Origin: Pseudomonas sp. PA15(2017)
Lineage (GTDB): Bacteria; Pseudomonadota; Gammaproteobacteria; Pseudomonadales; Pseudomonadaceae
DNA: 64,000 nt
Reading direction: 5' to 3'
Assembly: GCF_001945395.1 (NCBI RefSeq)
Contig: NZ_MSXV01000007.1
Span: forward strand, 62,001-126,000
A program made the position numbers and the translations under genes. Below the pieces are notes generated by a model. The model made no database searches. It was not told the origin of the DNA and saw only the letters and a program-made list of their open reading frames with translations. This document shows, one piece after another, positions 34,810 through 44,542 of the stretch (positions within the stretch are counted from its first letter, which is position 1; the number at the start of each line of letters is the position of its first letter).

Positions 34810-36000
34810 TTAACTTTCCTTCTCCCGATTCCCCACCAAACTATCAACCGTCGGCACCCGCGTCTCCGGCTCCATCTGCGCGTCATGTTCCAGCTGATGG
34901 CTGAAGCGCTCCAGCGAGCCGTTTTCCGGTTGCGCATCGCTGGCGAATACCGGTGGGCTGAGCAGGTAGGCGCCGAGCAGGCGGGAGAGGGCAGCGAGGC
35001 TGTCGATGTGTGTGCGTTCATAACCATGGGTAGCATCGCAGCCGAAGGCGATCAGCGCGGTGCGGATGTCATGGCCGGCAGTGACGGCTGATTGTGCGTC
35101 GCTGTGGTAGTAGCGGAACAGGTCGCGGCGCACCGGGATTTCGTTTTCGCTGGCCAGGCGCAGTAGTTGGCGGGACAGGTGATAGTCGTAGGGGCCGCCG
35201 GAGTCGTGCATGGCCACGCTGACGGTGTGCTCGGTGGAGCGCTGGCCGGCGGCGACCGGGGCGATGTCGATGCCCACGAACTCACTGACGTCCCAGGGCA
35301 GCGCAGCCGCCGCACCGGAGCCGACTTCTTCGGTGATGGTGAACAGTGGATGGCAGTCGATAGGCGGCTCCTGGCCGCTTTCCACCACCGCCTTCAGTGC
35401 CGCGAGCAGGGCGGCGACACCGGCCTTGTCGTCCAGGTGGCGGGCGCTGATATGGCCGCTTTCGGTGAACTCGGGCAGCGGGTCGAAGGCTACGAAATCG
35501 CCCACCGACACGCCCAGGCTTTCGCAGTCGGCGCGGCTGGCGACCAGGGCATCGAGGCGCAATTCGACGTGATCCCAGGAAATCGGCATCTGGTCCACTT
35601 CGGTATTGAAGGCGTGCCCAGAGGCCAACAGCGGCAGAACGCTGCCGCGGTAAACACCGTGGTCGCTGAACACGCTGACCCGGCTACCCTCGGCGAAGCG
35701 GCTGGACCAGCAGCCCACAGCGGTCAGGCACAGGCGACCGTTGTCCTTGATCTCACGCACCATGGCACCAATGGTGTCCAGATGCACGGAGACGGCGCGG
35801 TCCGGGCTGTCACGACGGCCCTTCAGGGTGCCACGAATGGTGCCGCGCCGGGTCATTTCGAAGGGGATGCCGATTTCCGTTAGGCGCTCGGCGACATAGC
35901 GCACGATGGTGTCGGTGAAACCGGTGGGGCTGGGAATGGCGAGCATTTCCAGCAGGACTTTTTGCATGTATTCGAGATCGGGTTCTGGAATTTGCGACAT
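34810..36000 (-). CDS. M42 family peptidase of the NAGGN osmoprotectant system
   Basis: A 396-residue metallo-aminopeptidase-like protein. M42 metal ligands are visible as His in SVHLDTIGAMV (near residue 73), Asp in RHLDDKAGVAALLAAL (near 186) and the Glu pair in FTITEEVGSG (near 222). This subfamily always accompanies the genes for N-acetylglutaminylglutamine amide (NAGGN) and is thought to process or recycle the dipeptide. It is the third gene of the asnO-ngg-peptidase set on the minus strand, 264 bp after ngg. Confidence 0.92.
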   Translation of the reverse strand: MSQIPEPDLEYMQKVLLEMLAIPSPTGFTDTIVRYVAERLTEIGIPFEMTRRGTIRGTLKGRRDSPDRAVSVHLDTIGAMVREIKDNGRLCLTAVGCWSSRFAEGSRVSVFSDHGVYRGSVLPLLASGHAFNTEVDQMPISWDHVELRLDALVASRADCESLGVSVGDFVAFDPLPEFTESGHISARHLDDKAGVAALLAALKAVVESGQEPPIDCHPLFTITEEVGSGAAAALPWDVSEFVGIDIAPVAAGQRSTEHTVSVAMHDSGGPYDYHLSRQLLRLASENEIPVRRDLFRYYHSDAQSAVTAGHDIRTALIAFGCDATHGYERTHIDSLAALSRLLGAYLLSPPVFASDAQPENGSLERFSHQLEHDAQMEPETRVPTVDSLVGNREKES

Positions 36001-36264
36001 GGGCTCTCCATCTAGGACGGGGCTGGCCGCCGGGGCGTCTGTCTGCGGTGATTGCGTGACGCCTGTCGACGGACGGAAAATTGCGCTGTGTTACATCCTG
36101 ACCTGTATTTGCCGATAGGGTTTCAACCCTGAGGGGCGGCGTTGTGAGGCCTTATTGCTTGGCGCCGGGCCGGCGCTCCTGCGCGCGAGCTGGGGTAACC
36201 AGAATCGCGCAGGAGCCGCGACCCGCGGCGAGTGGGGCAGCACCGCGGTACCGGCAAGCTTCAG
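36001..36264. repeat. Intergenic region with 11-bp inverted repeat
   Basis: Between ngg and the peptidase gene. GCTCCTGCGCG at 36175-36185 and CGCGCAGGAGC at 36206-36216 form a perfect 11-bp stem. No coding sequence is supported here. The hairpin could end or attenuate transcription from ngg, or stabilise its 3' end. Confidence 0.5.
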
Positions 36265-38007
36265 TCAATCCCCAACGCCATGGCTCAGCGGAAACAGTAG
36301 GTCGATAAAACGTTCTGCGGTCGGCTGCGGTTCATGGTTGGCCAGGCCGGCGCGCTCGTTGGCTTCGATGAACACGTACTCGGGCTGATCCGCCGCAGGC
36401 ACCAGCAGGTCAAGGCCCACCACCGGAATGTCCAGCGCACGGGCAGCTTTGACGGCGGCATCGGCGAGCGTAGGGTGCAGGATACCGGTGACGTCTTCAA
36501 GGATTCCGCCGGTGTGCAGGTTGGCGGTTTTGCGCACGGCCATGCGCTTGCCCTGGGGCAGCACGCTGTCGTAGTCGTAACCAGCGGCGTGCAAGGTGCG
36601 CAGGGTTTCGGCGTCTTTGGGGATACGGCTTTCGCCGCCGGTTGCCGCTTGGCGACGGCGGCTTTGTGCGTCGATCAGCTCGCCAATGGTATGGCGGCCA
36701 TCGCCAAGGATTTCTGCTGGGCGTCGGATTGCCGCCGCCACTACTTCGAAACCGATGACCACGATGCGCAGGTCGAAGCCTTCGTGGTAGCTCTCCAGCA
36801 ATACACGTTCATCGAAGGGGCGGGCACGTTCGATAGCGGCCTGCACATCGGCAGGCGTACGCAGGTCGACGGCAACCCCCTGGCCTTGCTCACCGTCCAC
36901 CGGCTTGACCACCAGACTGCCATGCTCGGCCAGAAACGCCGCGTTGTCTTCGGCGCTGCCTGCCAGGCGCTGCGCGGGCAGGCTCAGGCCGGCACGGCTG
37001 AGGGTGCGGTGGGTAAGGCGCTTGTCCTGACAGAGAGTCATGGTCACGGCGCTGGTCAGGTCGGTCAGCGACTCGCGGCAGCGGATGCGTCGGCCACCCT
37101 GGCTCAGGGTGAACAGGCCGGCTTCGGCGTCGTCGATCTGCGCATCGATGCCACGACGACGGGCCTCGTCGACGATGATGCGCGCATAGGGGTTGAGCTT
37201 GTCGTCCGGCCCTGGGCCGAGGAACAGCGGCTGGTTGATGCCGTTCTTGCGCTTGATGCTGAAGGTCTGCAGTTCACGAAAGCCCAGTTTGGCGTACAGC
37301 TTCTTGGCCTGGCCGTTGTCGTGCAGCACTGACAGATCCAGGTGGCTGAGGCCGCGGCTCATGAAGTGTTCGACCAGGTGCCGCACCAGCACTTCGCCCA
37401 CGCCGGGGCGGCTGCAGGCCGGGTCGACGGCCAGGCACCAGAGGCTGCTGCCCAGTTCGGGGTCCTGGTAGGCCTTCTGGTGATTGAGGCCCATCACGCT
37501 GCCGATCACTGCGCCGCTGTCTTCATCTTCAGCCAGCCAGTAGACGGGGCCACCCTGGTGGCGCGGAGTGAGCTTCTCGGGATCGAGCGGCAGCATGCCG
37601 CGGGTCTGGTACAGGCAGTTGATCGCCTGCCAGTCGGCCTCGGTTTGCGCGCGGCGCACGCGAAAGCCGCGAAAGCCGCGGCGTGCCTGGCGATAGTCGC
37701 TGAACCAAAGGCGCAATGTGTCGGAGGGGTCGAGAAACAGCTGCTGCGGGGCGTGGGCCAGCACCTGTTGCGGCGCCGCTACATAGAGTGCGATATCGCG
37801 CTCGCCGGGCTGCTCGCTGAGCAGCTCTTCAGCCAGCACTGCTGCGTCCGGAAAAGTGTGGCCGATCAGCAGACGGCCCCAGCCACAATGGACGATTTGC
37901 GGTTGGCTGATGCCGTCGCCGTGCTCCTCGGCAAACCGTGCCTGCAGGCGCTCGTAGGAGGGGGACTGGCCCCGGAGAAGGCGTTGGTTGTGGGCAGTGG
38001 CTCGCAT
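36265..38007 (-). CDS. ngg: N-acetylglutaminylglutamine synthetase
   Basis: Ngg joins and acetylates two glutamines to give N-acetylglutaminylglutamine, the precursor of the osmoprotectant NAGGN. The 580-residue protein has a GNAT acetyltransferase domain (about residues 110-270, with CLAVDPACSRPGVGEVLVRH for acetyl-CoA) and a C-terminal ATP-grasp ligase (about 300-575, with GSLVVKPVDGEQGQGVAVDL and YVFIEANERAGLANHEPQ). The length is typical. It follows asnO by 131 bp on the same strand. Confidence 0.93.
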   Translation of the reverse strand: MRATAHNQRLLRGQSPSYERLQARFAEEHGDGISQPQIVHCGWGRLLIGHTFPDAAVLAEELLSEQPGERDIALYVAAPQQVLAHAPQQLFLDPSDTLRLWFSDYRQARRGFRGFRVRRAQTEADWQAINCLYQTRGMLPLDPEKLTPRHQGGPVYWLAEDEDSGAVIGSVMGLNHQKAYQDPELGSSLWCLAVDPACSRPGVGEVLVRHLVEHFMSRGLSHLDLSVLHDNGQAKKLYAKLGFRELQTFSIKRKNGINQPLFLGPGPDDKLNPYARIIVDEARRRGIDAQIDDAEAGLFTLSQGGRRIRCRESLTDLTSAVTMTLCQDKRLTHRTLSRAGLSLPAQRLAGSAEDNAAFLAEHGSLVVKPVDGEQGQGVAVDLRTPADVQAAIERARPFDERVLLESYHEGFDLRIVVIGFEVVAAAIRRPAEILGDGRHTIGELIDAQSRRRQAATGGESRIPKDAETLRTLHAAGYDYDSVLPQGKRMAVRKTANLHTGGILEDVTGILHPTLADAAVKAARALDIPVVGLDLLVPAADQPEYVFIEANERAGLANHEPQPTAERFIDLLFPLSHGVGD

Positions 38008-38138
38008 TGAAGAATGTTCCTTTGCTTACGCATGGCCGGCATTGCCGGCTATCGGTTGGCCTGTCTGGTAACCCGCGGCGAGGCGGATACGGCCATTGCA
38101 GTTGGGAGCGGGGGAGCCGTAGCTCCCCCGATTCGTCG

Positions 38139-39908
38139 TTACAGGCCCTGTTCGCTCAGCCACAGGTTCAAGGCCGCCATTTGCCACAGCTTGGAGCCGC
38201 GTAGCGGCGTCAGCTGGCCCTGCGGGTCGGTAAGCAGGCGGTCGAGCATCTGCGGGTTGAAGATGCCGCGATCATGGGCCGGGTCGACCAGCAGGTCGCG
38301 TACCCAGCCCAGTGTGGCGCCTTCCAGGTGCTTGAGGCCTGGTACCGGGAAGTAGCCCTTCTTGCGGTCGATCACCTCGGACGGGATCACCTTACGGGCC
38401 GCTTCCTTGAGCACGTACTTGCCGCCTTCCGGCAGTTTGAACTGGCCGGGGATGCGCGCCGACAATTCCGCCACGCGGTAGTCAAGGAACGGCGTGCGCG
38501 CTTCGAGGCCCCAGGCCATGGTCATGTTATCGACGCGTTTGACCGGGTCGTCGACCAGCATCACCGTGCTGTCCAGGCGCAGCGCCTTGTCCACGGCGGC
38601 GGTCGCGCCTGGCTGGGCGAAGTGCTGGCGGACGAATTCGCCGGATACGTCGTCGGTCAGCCAGGCGGGTTGTACGCAGGCGGCGTATTCATCGTGCTCG
38701 CGGTCGAAGAAGGCCTTGCGATAGGCGCTGTAGGCGTCGTCCGCCCCGTCGACCAGCGGGTACCAGTGATAGCCGGCGAACAGCTCGTCGGCGCCCTGGC
38801 CGCTTTGCACCACCTTGCAGTGCTTGGCCACTTCCCGCGAGAGCAGGTAGAACGCGATGCAGTCGTGGCTGACCATCGGCTCGCTCATGGCGCGGAAGGC
38901 CGCTGGCAGCTGATCGAGAATCTCGTTCTCGCCGATGCGCAGCTGGTGGTGCTGGGTTTCGAAGCGCTTGGCGATTAGGTCCGAATACTGGAATTCGTCG
39001 CCGCGCTCGCCGCCGGCATCCTGGAAACCGATGGAGAAGGTCAGCAGGTTCTCGACGCCGGCCTCACGCAGCAGGCCGACCAGCATGCTTGAGTCGACAC
39101 CGCCGGACAGCAGCACGCCGACATCAACGGCAGCGCGCTGACGGATTTCGACGGCTTCGCGCATGCTGTCGAGGGTGGCGTCGCGCCAGTCTTCGAAGGT
39201 GAAGTTGGCTTCGTCGGCGTTCGGGCCGAAGTTCAGCGTCCACCACACCTTCTGCTCGACCTTGCCGTTGGTGTCGATACGCATCCAGGTTGCTGGCGGC
39301 AGCTTCTCCACGCCGGCGAGAATGGTGCGGGGGGCGGGCACCACGGCATGGAAGTTCAAGTAATTGTTAAGCGCGATGGGGTCGAGCGTCTTGCCGATAT
39401 CGCCGCCTTTCATCAGGGCAGGCAGGCTCGAGGCGAAGCGCAAACGATCCTTGGTCTTGGATAGGTACAACGGCTTGACGCCCAGGCGGTCGCGGGCGAT
39501 GAACAGCTGGCCGCTATCGCGCTCCCAGATGGCGAAAGCGAACATGCCATTGAGCTTGGGCAGCAGGTCGGCGCCCCAGGCGTGATAGCCCTTGAGCAGC
39601 ACCTCGGTGTCGCCACCGGAGAAGAAGCGGTAGCCGAGCCGTTCCAGCTCGCTGCGCAGTTCCGGGTAGTTGTAGATGGCGCCATTGAAGACCATCGACA
39701 GGCCGAGATCGTTATCGATCATCGGCTGGCCCGAGGCTTCTGCAAGATCCATGATCTTCAGCCGGCGATGGCCGAAGGCGACGGGGCCGCGGCTGTGGAA
39801 GCCGTGTGCGTCCGGGCCGCGAGGGGCGAGGTGGTGAGTGATGCGTTCAACGGCAGCCAGATCGGCCGGTTGGTTATCGAATCGAAGTTCGCCTGCTATT
39901 CCGCACAT
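38139..39908 (-). CDS. asnO: N-acetylglutaminylglutamine amidotransferase (AsnB-like)
   Basis: This 589-residue asparagine-synthetase-like enzyme amidates the dipeptide to NAGGN. The N-terminal glutaminase domain starts MCGIAGE with nucleophile Cys2 and has SMVFNGAIYNYPELR. The ATP-pyrophosphatase domain follows, with VGVLLSGGVDSSMLVGLL (PP-loop) near residue 262 and GADELFAGY near 370. No Shine-Dalgarno lies close to the ATG. A strong AAGGAGG on the minus strand is 35 nt further upstream (39944-39950). First gene of the NAGGN set; expression is expected to rise with osmotic stress. Confidence 0.93.
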   Translation of the reverse strand: MCGIAGELRFDNQPADLAAVERITHHLAPRGPDAHGFHSRGPVAFGHRRLKIMDLAEASGQPMIDNDLGLSMVFNGAIYNYPELRSELERLGYRFFSGGDTEVLLKGYHAWGADLLPKLNGMFAFAIWERDSGQLFIARDRLGVKPLYLSKTKDRLRFASSLPALMKGGDIGKTLDPIALNNYLNFHAVVPAPRTILAGVEKLPPATWMRIDTNGKVEQKVWWTLNFGPNADEANFTFEDWRDATLDSMREAVEIRQRAAVDVGVLLSGGVDSSMLVGLLREAGVENLLTFSIGFQDAGGERGDEFQYSDLIAKRFETQHHQLRIGENEILDQLPAAFRAMSEPMVSHDCIAFYLLSREVAKHCKVVQSGQGADELFAGYHWYPLVDGADDAYSAYRKAFFDREHDEYAACVQPAWLTDDVSGEFVRQHFAQPGATAAVDKALRLDSTVMLVDDPVKRVDNMTMAWGLEARTPFLDYRVAELSARIPGQFKLPEGGKYVLKEAARKVIPSEVIDRKKGYFPVPGLKHLEGATLGWVRDLLVDPAHDRGIFNPQMLDRLLTDPQGQLTPLRGSKLWQMAALNLWLSEQGL

Positions 39909-40234
39909 AGTCTATAAAGCCCGCGTATTTCCTGGGCTCTGTTCCTCCTTAACGTCAGTCCGTACCAGTGGTGTACCGGTTCTGAGTTCCAGTGCGCTCC
40001 AGGGCGCGCCGGAGACGATCGAGCAGTGAAAAAGCTGCTGCGCGCAACGGTGCGGCGCAGCAGGCTCGAGTTTTTTCGAGTCCCCATGCGCGGCGAACGT
40101 TCAATGAAATGGCCGGAAACAGGAAGGTCCCGGCTGCCCGGCAAGGCTGCAATCGCTTCGCGGGCCATGCCCGCGAATAGGCAGGCTGCTTTGTTGCAGA
40201 AAATGCGAGGTGGCAGGCGGTACGCTTAGTCCAC
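39909..40234. other. Intergenic region between mnmC and asnO
   Basis: About 326 bp with no gene. It should contain the asnO promoter. Two repeats are visible: a stem near 40037-40064 (CTGCTGCGCGC opposite GCGGCGCAGCAG) and a partial REP palindrome TCGCGGGCCATGCCCGCGA at 40158-40176, which probably terminates or insulates the two genes. Confidence 0.55.
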
Positions 40235-42193
40235 TTACCCCTTGCGAATCAACTGCCGCAACATGAAGCGGTTGGGGTGGCAGCCTTCGGCGACGTCGAT
40301 GGGGACCGGCAGCGGTTCGCCTTCCAGCCAGGCGGCGATCAGTTCGCCGGATAGCGGGGCGGTGATTAGGCCGCGGGAGCCGTGGCCGCTGTTGATGTAC
40401 AGGCCTTGCTGCCAGGGGCAGGGGATCGGCGGTACCTGGCGGGCGTCGCGGGCCAGCACGGCGTAGGCGGTGGCGAACTGCTCGGCGTCGGCCAGCGGCC
40501 CGATGATCGGCAGGTAATCCGGGCTGGTGCAGCGAAAGGCGGCGCGGCCCTGCAAGGTGGCCGGGTCGAGGGTGTCAGCGTCGAGGCGCTCGGCCAGGTC
40601 GCTGGAGATTTCCCGCAGCAGATCCAGATTGCTGGCGTGCTCGGCGCTGCTTGGCGTGAGGTCGTCACTGTCGAAGTTGAAGCTGGCGCCCAGGGTGTGT
40701 TCGCCGTGTCGCACCGGCGCGACATAGCCTTCGGCGCACACCACGGTGCTCAGCCCGGTGCTGCTCGGTGACGCCGGCAATCGGCTGATCTGCCCGCGGA
40801 TACGCTTGAGCGGCAGATGCGCACTCTGCCGGAAGCGCAGGGTATCCGCCGCGCTGCAGATCACCACTACCGGCGCTTCGGCCAGTATCTCCCGGCCGCT
40901 CAGCGCCTGCCATCGGCCGTCGACGTGCTCGAGTGCCAGTGCCTCCTGGTGGCACTGCAGGCGGATTGCCGGATGGTCGAGCAGCTGCGCGCACAGCGCC
41001 GGAGGATGCACCCAGCCGGCGTCAGGGTAGAACAAGCCGCCATTGGCCAGGCCGATACCTGCCTGCAATTCGGCCTGCTGGCGGTCCAGCGAGTGCAGCA
41101 GTGTGCTCGGGAAGGCGGCGGCGAGCTTGGCCTGGCGCTGGGCTGCGCGCTCGTCGAAGGCCAGTTGCAGCACGCCGCAGTCGTCCCAATCCTGGCCCTT
41201 GTGGAGGCATTCGAGCAGCCGACGGGTGTAGCCGAAGCCATCGACGATCAACCGCGACAGCGCTGTGCCATGGGCGGACAGCTTGAGGTACAAGACGCCC
41301 TGGGGGTTGCCCGAGGCTTCCTGGGCCGCCGCGCCATGGCGCTCCAGCACGGTGACCTGCCAGCCGCGTTTGGCCAGGCTGGCAGCCGTGGCGCAGCCGG
41401 CCAGCCCGGCGCCGATCACCAGGGCGCGTCGCTCGGCGTGACGATGAGCCGGCCGCGCGAACCAGGGCTTGGCTTGGCTGGAAGCCTGCCCAGTGAAGGT
41501 GCCGCACATCACTTCCCATTTCTTGCCGAGCCCGGGCACGCGCTTCATGGCAAAGCCCGCTGCGATCAGGCCACGGCGCACATAACCGGTGGATGTGAAG
41601 GTGCCCAGGGTGGTGCCTGGCGCGCTCAGCCTGGCCAGTTGCGCGAACAGCTCGGGCGTCCACATCTCGGGGTTTTTCGAGGGCGCGAAACCGTCGAGAA
41701 ACCAGGCATCGATGCGTGCATCGAGCTGCGGCAGCATGGCCGGTGCGTCGCCGACAATCAGCGTCAGCACCACCCGGCCATCATCGAGCACCAGGCGCTG
41801 GAAGCCCGGGTTGAGGCAGCGATAGGCCTGGAGCAACTGCTGGCTGTAGCGCTGCAGGGATGGCCATAGCGCCAGGGCACGGCGCAGATCCGTCTCACTG
41901 AGCGGGTGTTTTTCCACGCTGACGAAATGCAGGCGTGCGCCAGCGGGTGCCTGCTCATCGAACCGCTGCCAGGCGCAAAGGAAATTCAGCCCGGTGCCAA
42001 AGCCGGTTTCGCCGATCACCAACTGCTCGCCCGGTTGCAAGGCGGCCATGCGTCGCGGCAGATCGTTGTTGGTCAAAAACACGTAGCGCGTTTCTTCCAG
42101 GCCGTTTTCCCGGGAAAAGTAGACGTCGTCATACTGGCGCGAGGAGGGCTGGCCCTGTTCGTCCCAGTCGAGTTGTGCGTATTGATCGGCCAT
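40235..42193 (-). CDS. mnmC: Bifunctional tRNA mnm5s2U biosynthesis protein MnmC
   Basis: MnmC performs the last two steps of mnm5s2U34 synthesis in tRNA. The C-terminal FAD domain removes the carboxymethyl group, and the N-terminal domain methylates with SAM. Of 652 residues, about 1-235 are the methyltransferase (QLVIGETGFGTGLNFLCAWQ SAM site near residue 57; DAWFLDGFAPSKNPEMW). About 255-640 are the DAO-type oxidase with the dinucleotide motif VIGAGLAGCATAASLAKRGW. The length is normal. Single gene with its promoter toward pap. Confidence 0.95.
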   Translation of the reverse strand: MADQYAQLDWDEQGQPSSRQYDDVYFSRENGLEETRYVFLTNNDLPRRMAALQPGEQLVIGETGFGTGLNFLCAWQRFDEQAPAGARLHFVSVEKHPLSETDLRRALALWPSLQRYSQQLLQAYRCLNPGFQRLVLDDGRVVLTLIVGDAPAMLPQLDARIDAWFLDGFAPSKNPEMWTPELFAQLARLSAPGTTLGTFTSTGYVRRGLIAAGFAMKRVPGLGKKWEVMCGTFTGQASSQAKPWFARPAHRHAERRALVIGAGLAGCATAASLAKRGWQVTVLERHGAAAQEASGNPQGVLYLKLSAHGTALSRLIVDGFGYTRRLLECLHKGQDWDDCGVLQLAFDERAAQRQAKLAAAFPSTLLHSLDRQQAELQAGIGLANGGLFYPDAGWVHPPALCAQLLDHPAIRLQCHQEALALEHVDGRWQALSGREILAEAPVVVICSAADTLRFRQSAHLPLKRIRGQISRLPASPSSTGLSTVVCAEGYVAPVRHGEHTLGASFNFDSDDLTPSSAEHASNLDLLREISSDLAERLDADTLDPATLQGRAAFRCTSPDYLPIIGPLADAEQFATAYAVLARDARQVPPIPCPWQQGLYINSGHGSRGLITAPLSGELIAAWLEGEPLPVPIDVAEGCHPNRFMLRQLIRKG

Positions 42194-42341
42194 GGTCGGG
42201 TGTCGGTAACGGGCAGGGCGGCGATTCTAGCAGGGCGAGGGCGCAGCCGTGATGCGTCGGCTTGCTAGCGTCGATCGCCGTCACTTGCGCTGGATGGTGA
42301 ACGGCTCCTAGTCTGCATGCACCGTTCAGGAAGAGGTGCTT

Positions 42342-43835
42342 ATGTTCGAGTCCGCCGAGATCGACCACGTTATCGACAAGGCCACGTTCGCCGCCGAAGA
42401 GCAGGTGCTGCGCGAGGCGTTGCTCGAAGTTCAGTACGCGCTGCGCGAGCAGGGCCGGCATGCGGTGATCATCCTGATCAATGGCATCGAGGGCGCTGGC
42501 AAGGGCGAGACGGTGAAGTTGCTCAACGAGTGGATGGACCCGCGCCTGATTCAGGTCAGCACCTTCGACCAGCAGACCGACGAGGAACTGGCCCGCCCGC
42601 CCGCTTGGCGCTACTGGCGACAACTGCCGCCCAAGGGGCGTATCGGCATTTTCTTCGGTAACTGGTACAGCCAGATGCTACAGGGCCGGGTGCATGGCGA
42701 CCTCAAGAAGGATGCGCTCAACGGTGCCATCGAGGGCGCGCTGGGCCTGGAACAGATGCTCTGCAACGAAGGCACGCTGATCTTCAAGTTCTGGTTCCAT
42801 CTGTCCAAGAAACAGATGCTCAAGCGGCTCGAGACGCTGCAGGACGACCCGTTGCACAGCTGGCGCCTGAGCCCGTTGGACTGGCAGCAATCGAAGACCT
42901 ACGACAAGTTCGTGCGCGCCGGCGAAGACGTGCTGCGCCGCACCAGCCGTGATTACGCGCCCTGGTACATCGTGGCGGGCGCCGATGCCAATTACCGCAG
43001 CCTGACGGTCGGGCGCATCCTGCTCGAGGGCTTGCAGGCGGCGCTGCGTGATAGCGCCGAGCGGGCGCCGTTGCCACATACCACGCCGCTGATGACACGC
43101 ACCGACCAGCGCAGCCTGCTCGACAGCCTGGATATGCGCCTGAGCCTTGCCAAGGCCGACTACCGCGAACAGCTGGCGCAGGAGCAGGCGCGCCTGGCGC
43201 AGCTGATGCGCGACAAGCGCATGCGCCGCCACGCGCTGGTCGCGGTGTTCGAGGGCAATGACGCGGCCGGCAAGGGCGGCGCGATTCGCCGTGTGGCGGC
43301 AGCGCTGGACCCGCGCCAATATCGCATCGTGCCGGTCGCCGCGCCGACCGAAGAGGAGCGTGCACAGCCTTATCTGTGGCGGTTCTGGCGGCACATCCCG
43401 GCACGCGGCAAGTTCACGGTGTTCGATCGCTCCTGGTACGGCCGTGTGCTGGTGGAGCGGGTGGAAGGCTTCTGCACGCCCGAGGATTGGTTGCGCGCCT
43501 ATGGCGAGATCAATGATTTCGAGGAGCAGCTGAGCAACGCCGGCGTGGTGCTGGTGAAGTTCTGGCTGGCCATCGACGAGCAGACCCAGCTGCTGCGTTT
43601 TCGCGAGCGCGAGAGCAATCCGGTCAAGCGCTTCAAGATCACCGAAGAAGATTGGCGCAACCGCGAGAAGTGGCCGCTGTACCGCGAGGCGGTTGGCGAC
43701 ATGGTCGACCGTACCAGCACCCGCCTGGCGCCGTGGACGCTGGTCGAGGCCAACGACAAGCAATTTGCCCGGGTCAAGGTGCTGCGCACCATCAACGATG
43801 CGCTGGAGGCGGCGTTCGAGAGGGATGTGCGATAG
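42342..43835 (+). CDS. pap: Polyphosphate:AMP phosphotransferase
   Basis: Pap makes ADP from AMP with polyphosphate as donor. The 497-residue protein is a tandem of two PPK2 domains, as in class II PPK2. The first has Walker A GIEGAGKGE at residues 48-56. The second has EGNDAAGKGG near residues 303-312 plus the lid and Walker B region FDRSWYGRVLVERVEGF. The length and sequence closely follow the Pseudomonas enzyme. Start ATG 42342 has GGAAGAGG just upstream; a GTG at 42336 is less likely. Monocistronic and divergent from mnmC. Confidence 0.95.
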   Translation: MFESAEIDHVIDKATFAAEEQVLREALLEVQYALREQGRHAVIILINGIEGAGKGETVKLLNEWMDPRLIQVSTFDQQTDEELARPPAWRYWRQLPPKGRIGIFFGNWYSQMLQGRVHGDLKKDALNGAIEGALGLEQMLCNEGTLIFKFWFHLSKKQMLKRLETLQDDPLHSWRLSPLDWQQSKTYDKFVRAGEDVLRRTSRDYAPWYIVAGADANYRSLTVGRILLEGLQAALRDSAERAPLPHTTPLMTRTDQRSLLDSLDMRLSLAKADYREQLAQEQARLAQLMRDKRMRRHALVAVFEGNDAAGKGGAIRRVAAALDPRQYRIVPVAAPTEEERAQPYLWRFWRHIPARGKFTVFDRSWYGRVLVERVEGFCTPEDWLRAYGEINDFEEQLSNAGVVLVKFWLAIDEQTQLLRFRERESNPVKRFKITEEDWRNREKWPLYREAVGDMVDRTSTRLAPWTLVEANDKQFARVKVLRTINDALEAAFERDVR

Positions 43836-43936
43836 GCGCGCTATTTGCAGCTCGAGCGCCTTACTGAAGCCCGGCCAGGGGCGTCTTGATGCGGGTCGGC
43901 AGCCATGTGGCGAAAGCGGCCTGTGAACGGAATACT

Positions 43937-44006
43937 TGTAGGAGGGGCTTTAGCGCCGAGCTCTTCGTTTGCCTTGATAGAAAGCTCGGGGCTAAAGCCC
44001 CTCCTA
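43937..44006. repeat. Long perfect-arm hairpin repeat
   Basis: GTAGGAGGGGCTTTAGC (43937-43953) and GCTAAAGCCCCTCCTAC (43990-44006) are perfect 17-bp inverted repeats. Pairing extends inward (CCGAGC 43955-43960 with GCTCGG 43983-43988), leaving a short loop. It lies between convergent pap and ybaN-like genes. The GTAGGAGGGGCTTTAG motif is a dispersed repeat in other Pseudomonas genomes, from memory. Confidence 0.75.
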
Positions 44007-44124
44007 CTGGTTACGCGAACGACTGCTTCTGCCTTCGAGCAACCAATGGGCCCAAGCGCTCGGATGCGCCATCGGATGTGTGACGCCACACGCGCCTTGC
44101 GGTAGAAGCGCTAGCTGTGATCGT

Positions 44125-44526
44125 TCAGCGGCGATCCGGCAGGGTCTTCTGCTTGAGGATGTACAGGCTGACCAATACGGCACTGGTGAGCATGAACAAT
44201 CGCGCCCAGATCAGCGGCACCAGCCAGCAAGAGAGGCCAATGCTCAGCCACATCAGGCTGATGGCGTAGATCTTGGCCTTGCGTGGGATGCCTTCGCCGG
44301 CCAGGTAGTCGCGAATCCACGGACCTAGTCGCGGGTGCTCGACCAGCCACAGATAGAAGCGCTTGGAGCTGCGCATGAAACACGCCGCAGCCAGCAGCAG
44401 GAATGGGGTGGTGGGCAGCAGCGGCAGGAATATGCCGAGCACGCCCAGCGCCACGCTCAGCCAGCCGATGGTCAGCAGGCAATAGCGCAGCAGTGGGTTG
44501 CGGGTCTCGAAGGGTTCGCGCGCCAA
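44125..44526 (-). CDS. YbaN/DUF454 family inner-membrane protein
   Basis: A 133-residue membrane protein with three to four helices. The family signature is clear: GWLSVALGVLGIFLPLLPTT followed by PFLLLAAACFMRSSKRFYLWL and the mid-region PRKAKIYAISLMW. The function is unknown. It is transcribed with the YecA-like gene, which ends 16 bp upstream on the same strand. Confidence 0.88.
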   Translation of the reverse strand: MAREPFETRNPLLRYCLLTIGWLSVALGVLGIFLPLLPTTPFLLLAAACFMRSSKRFYLWLVEHPRLGPWIRDYLAGEGIPRKAKIYAISLMWLSIGLSCWLVPLIWARLFMLTSAVLVSLYILKQKTLPDRR

Positions 44527-44542
44527 GACGATGGCGTCGCTG

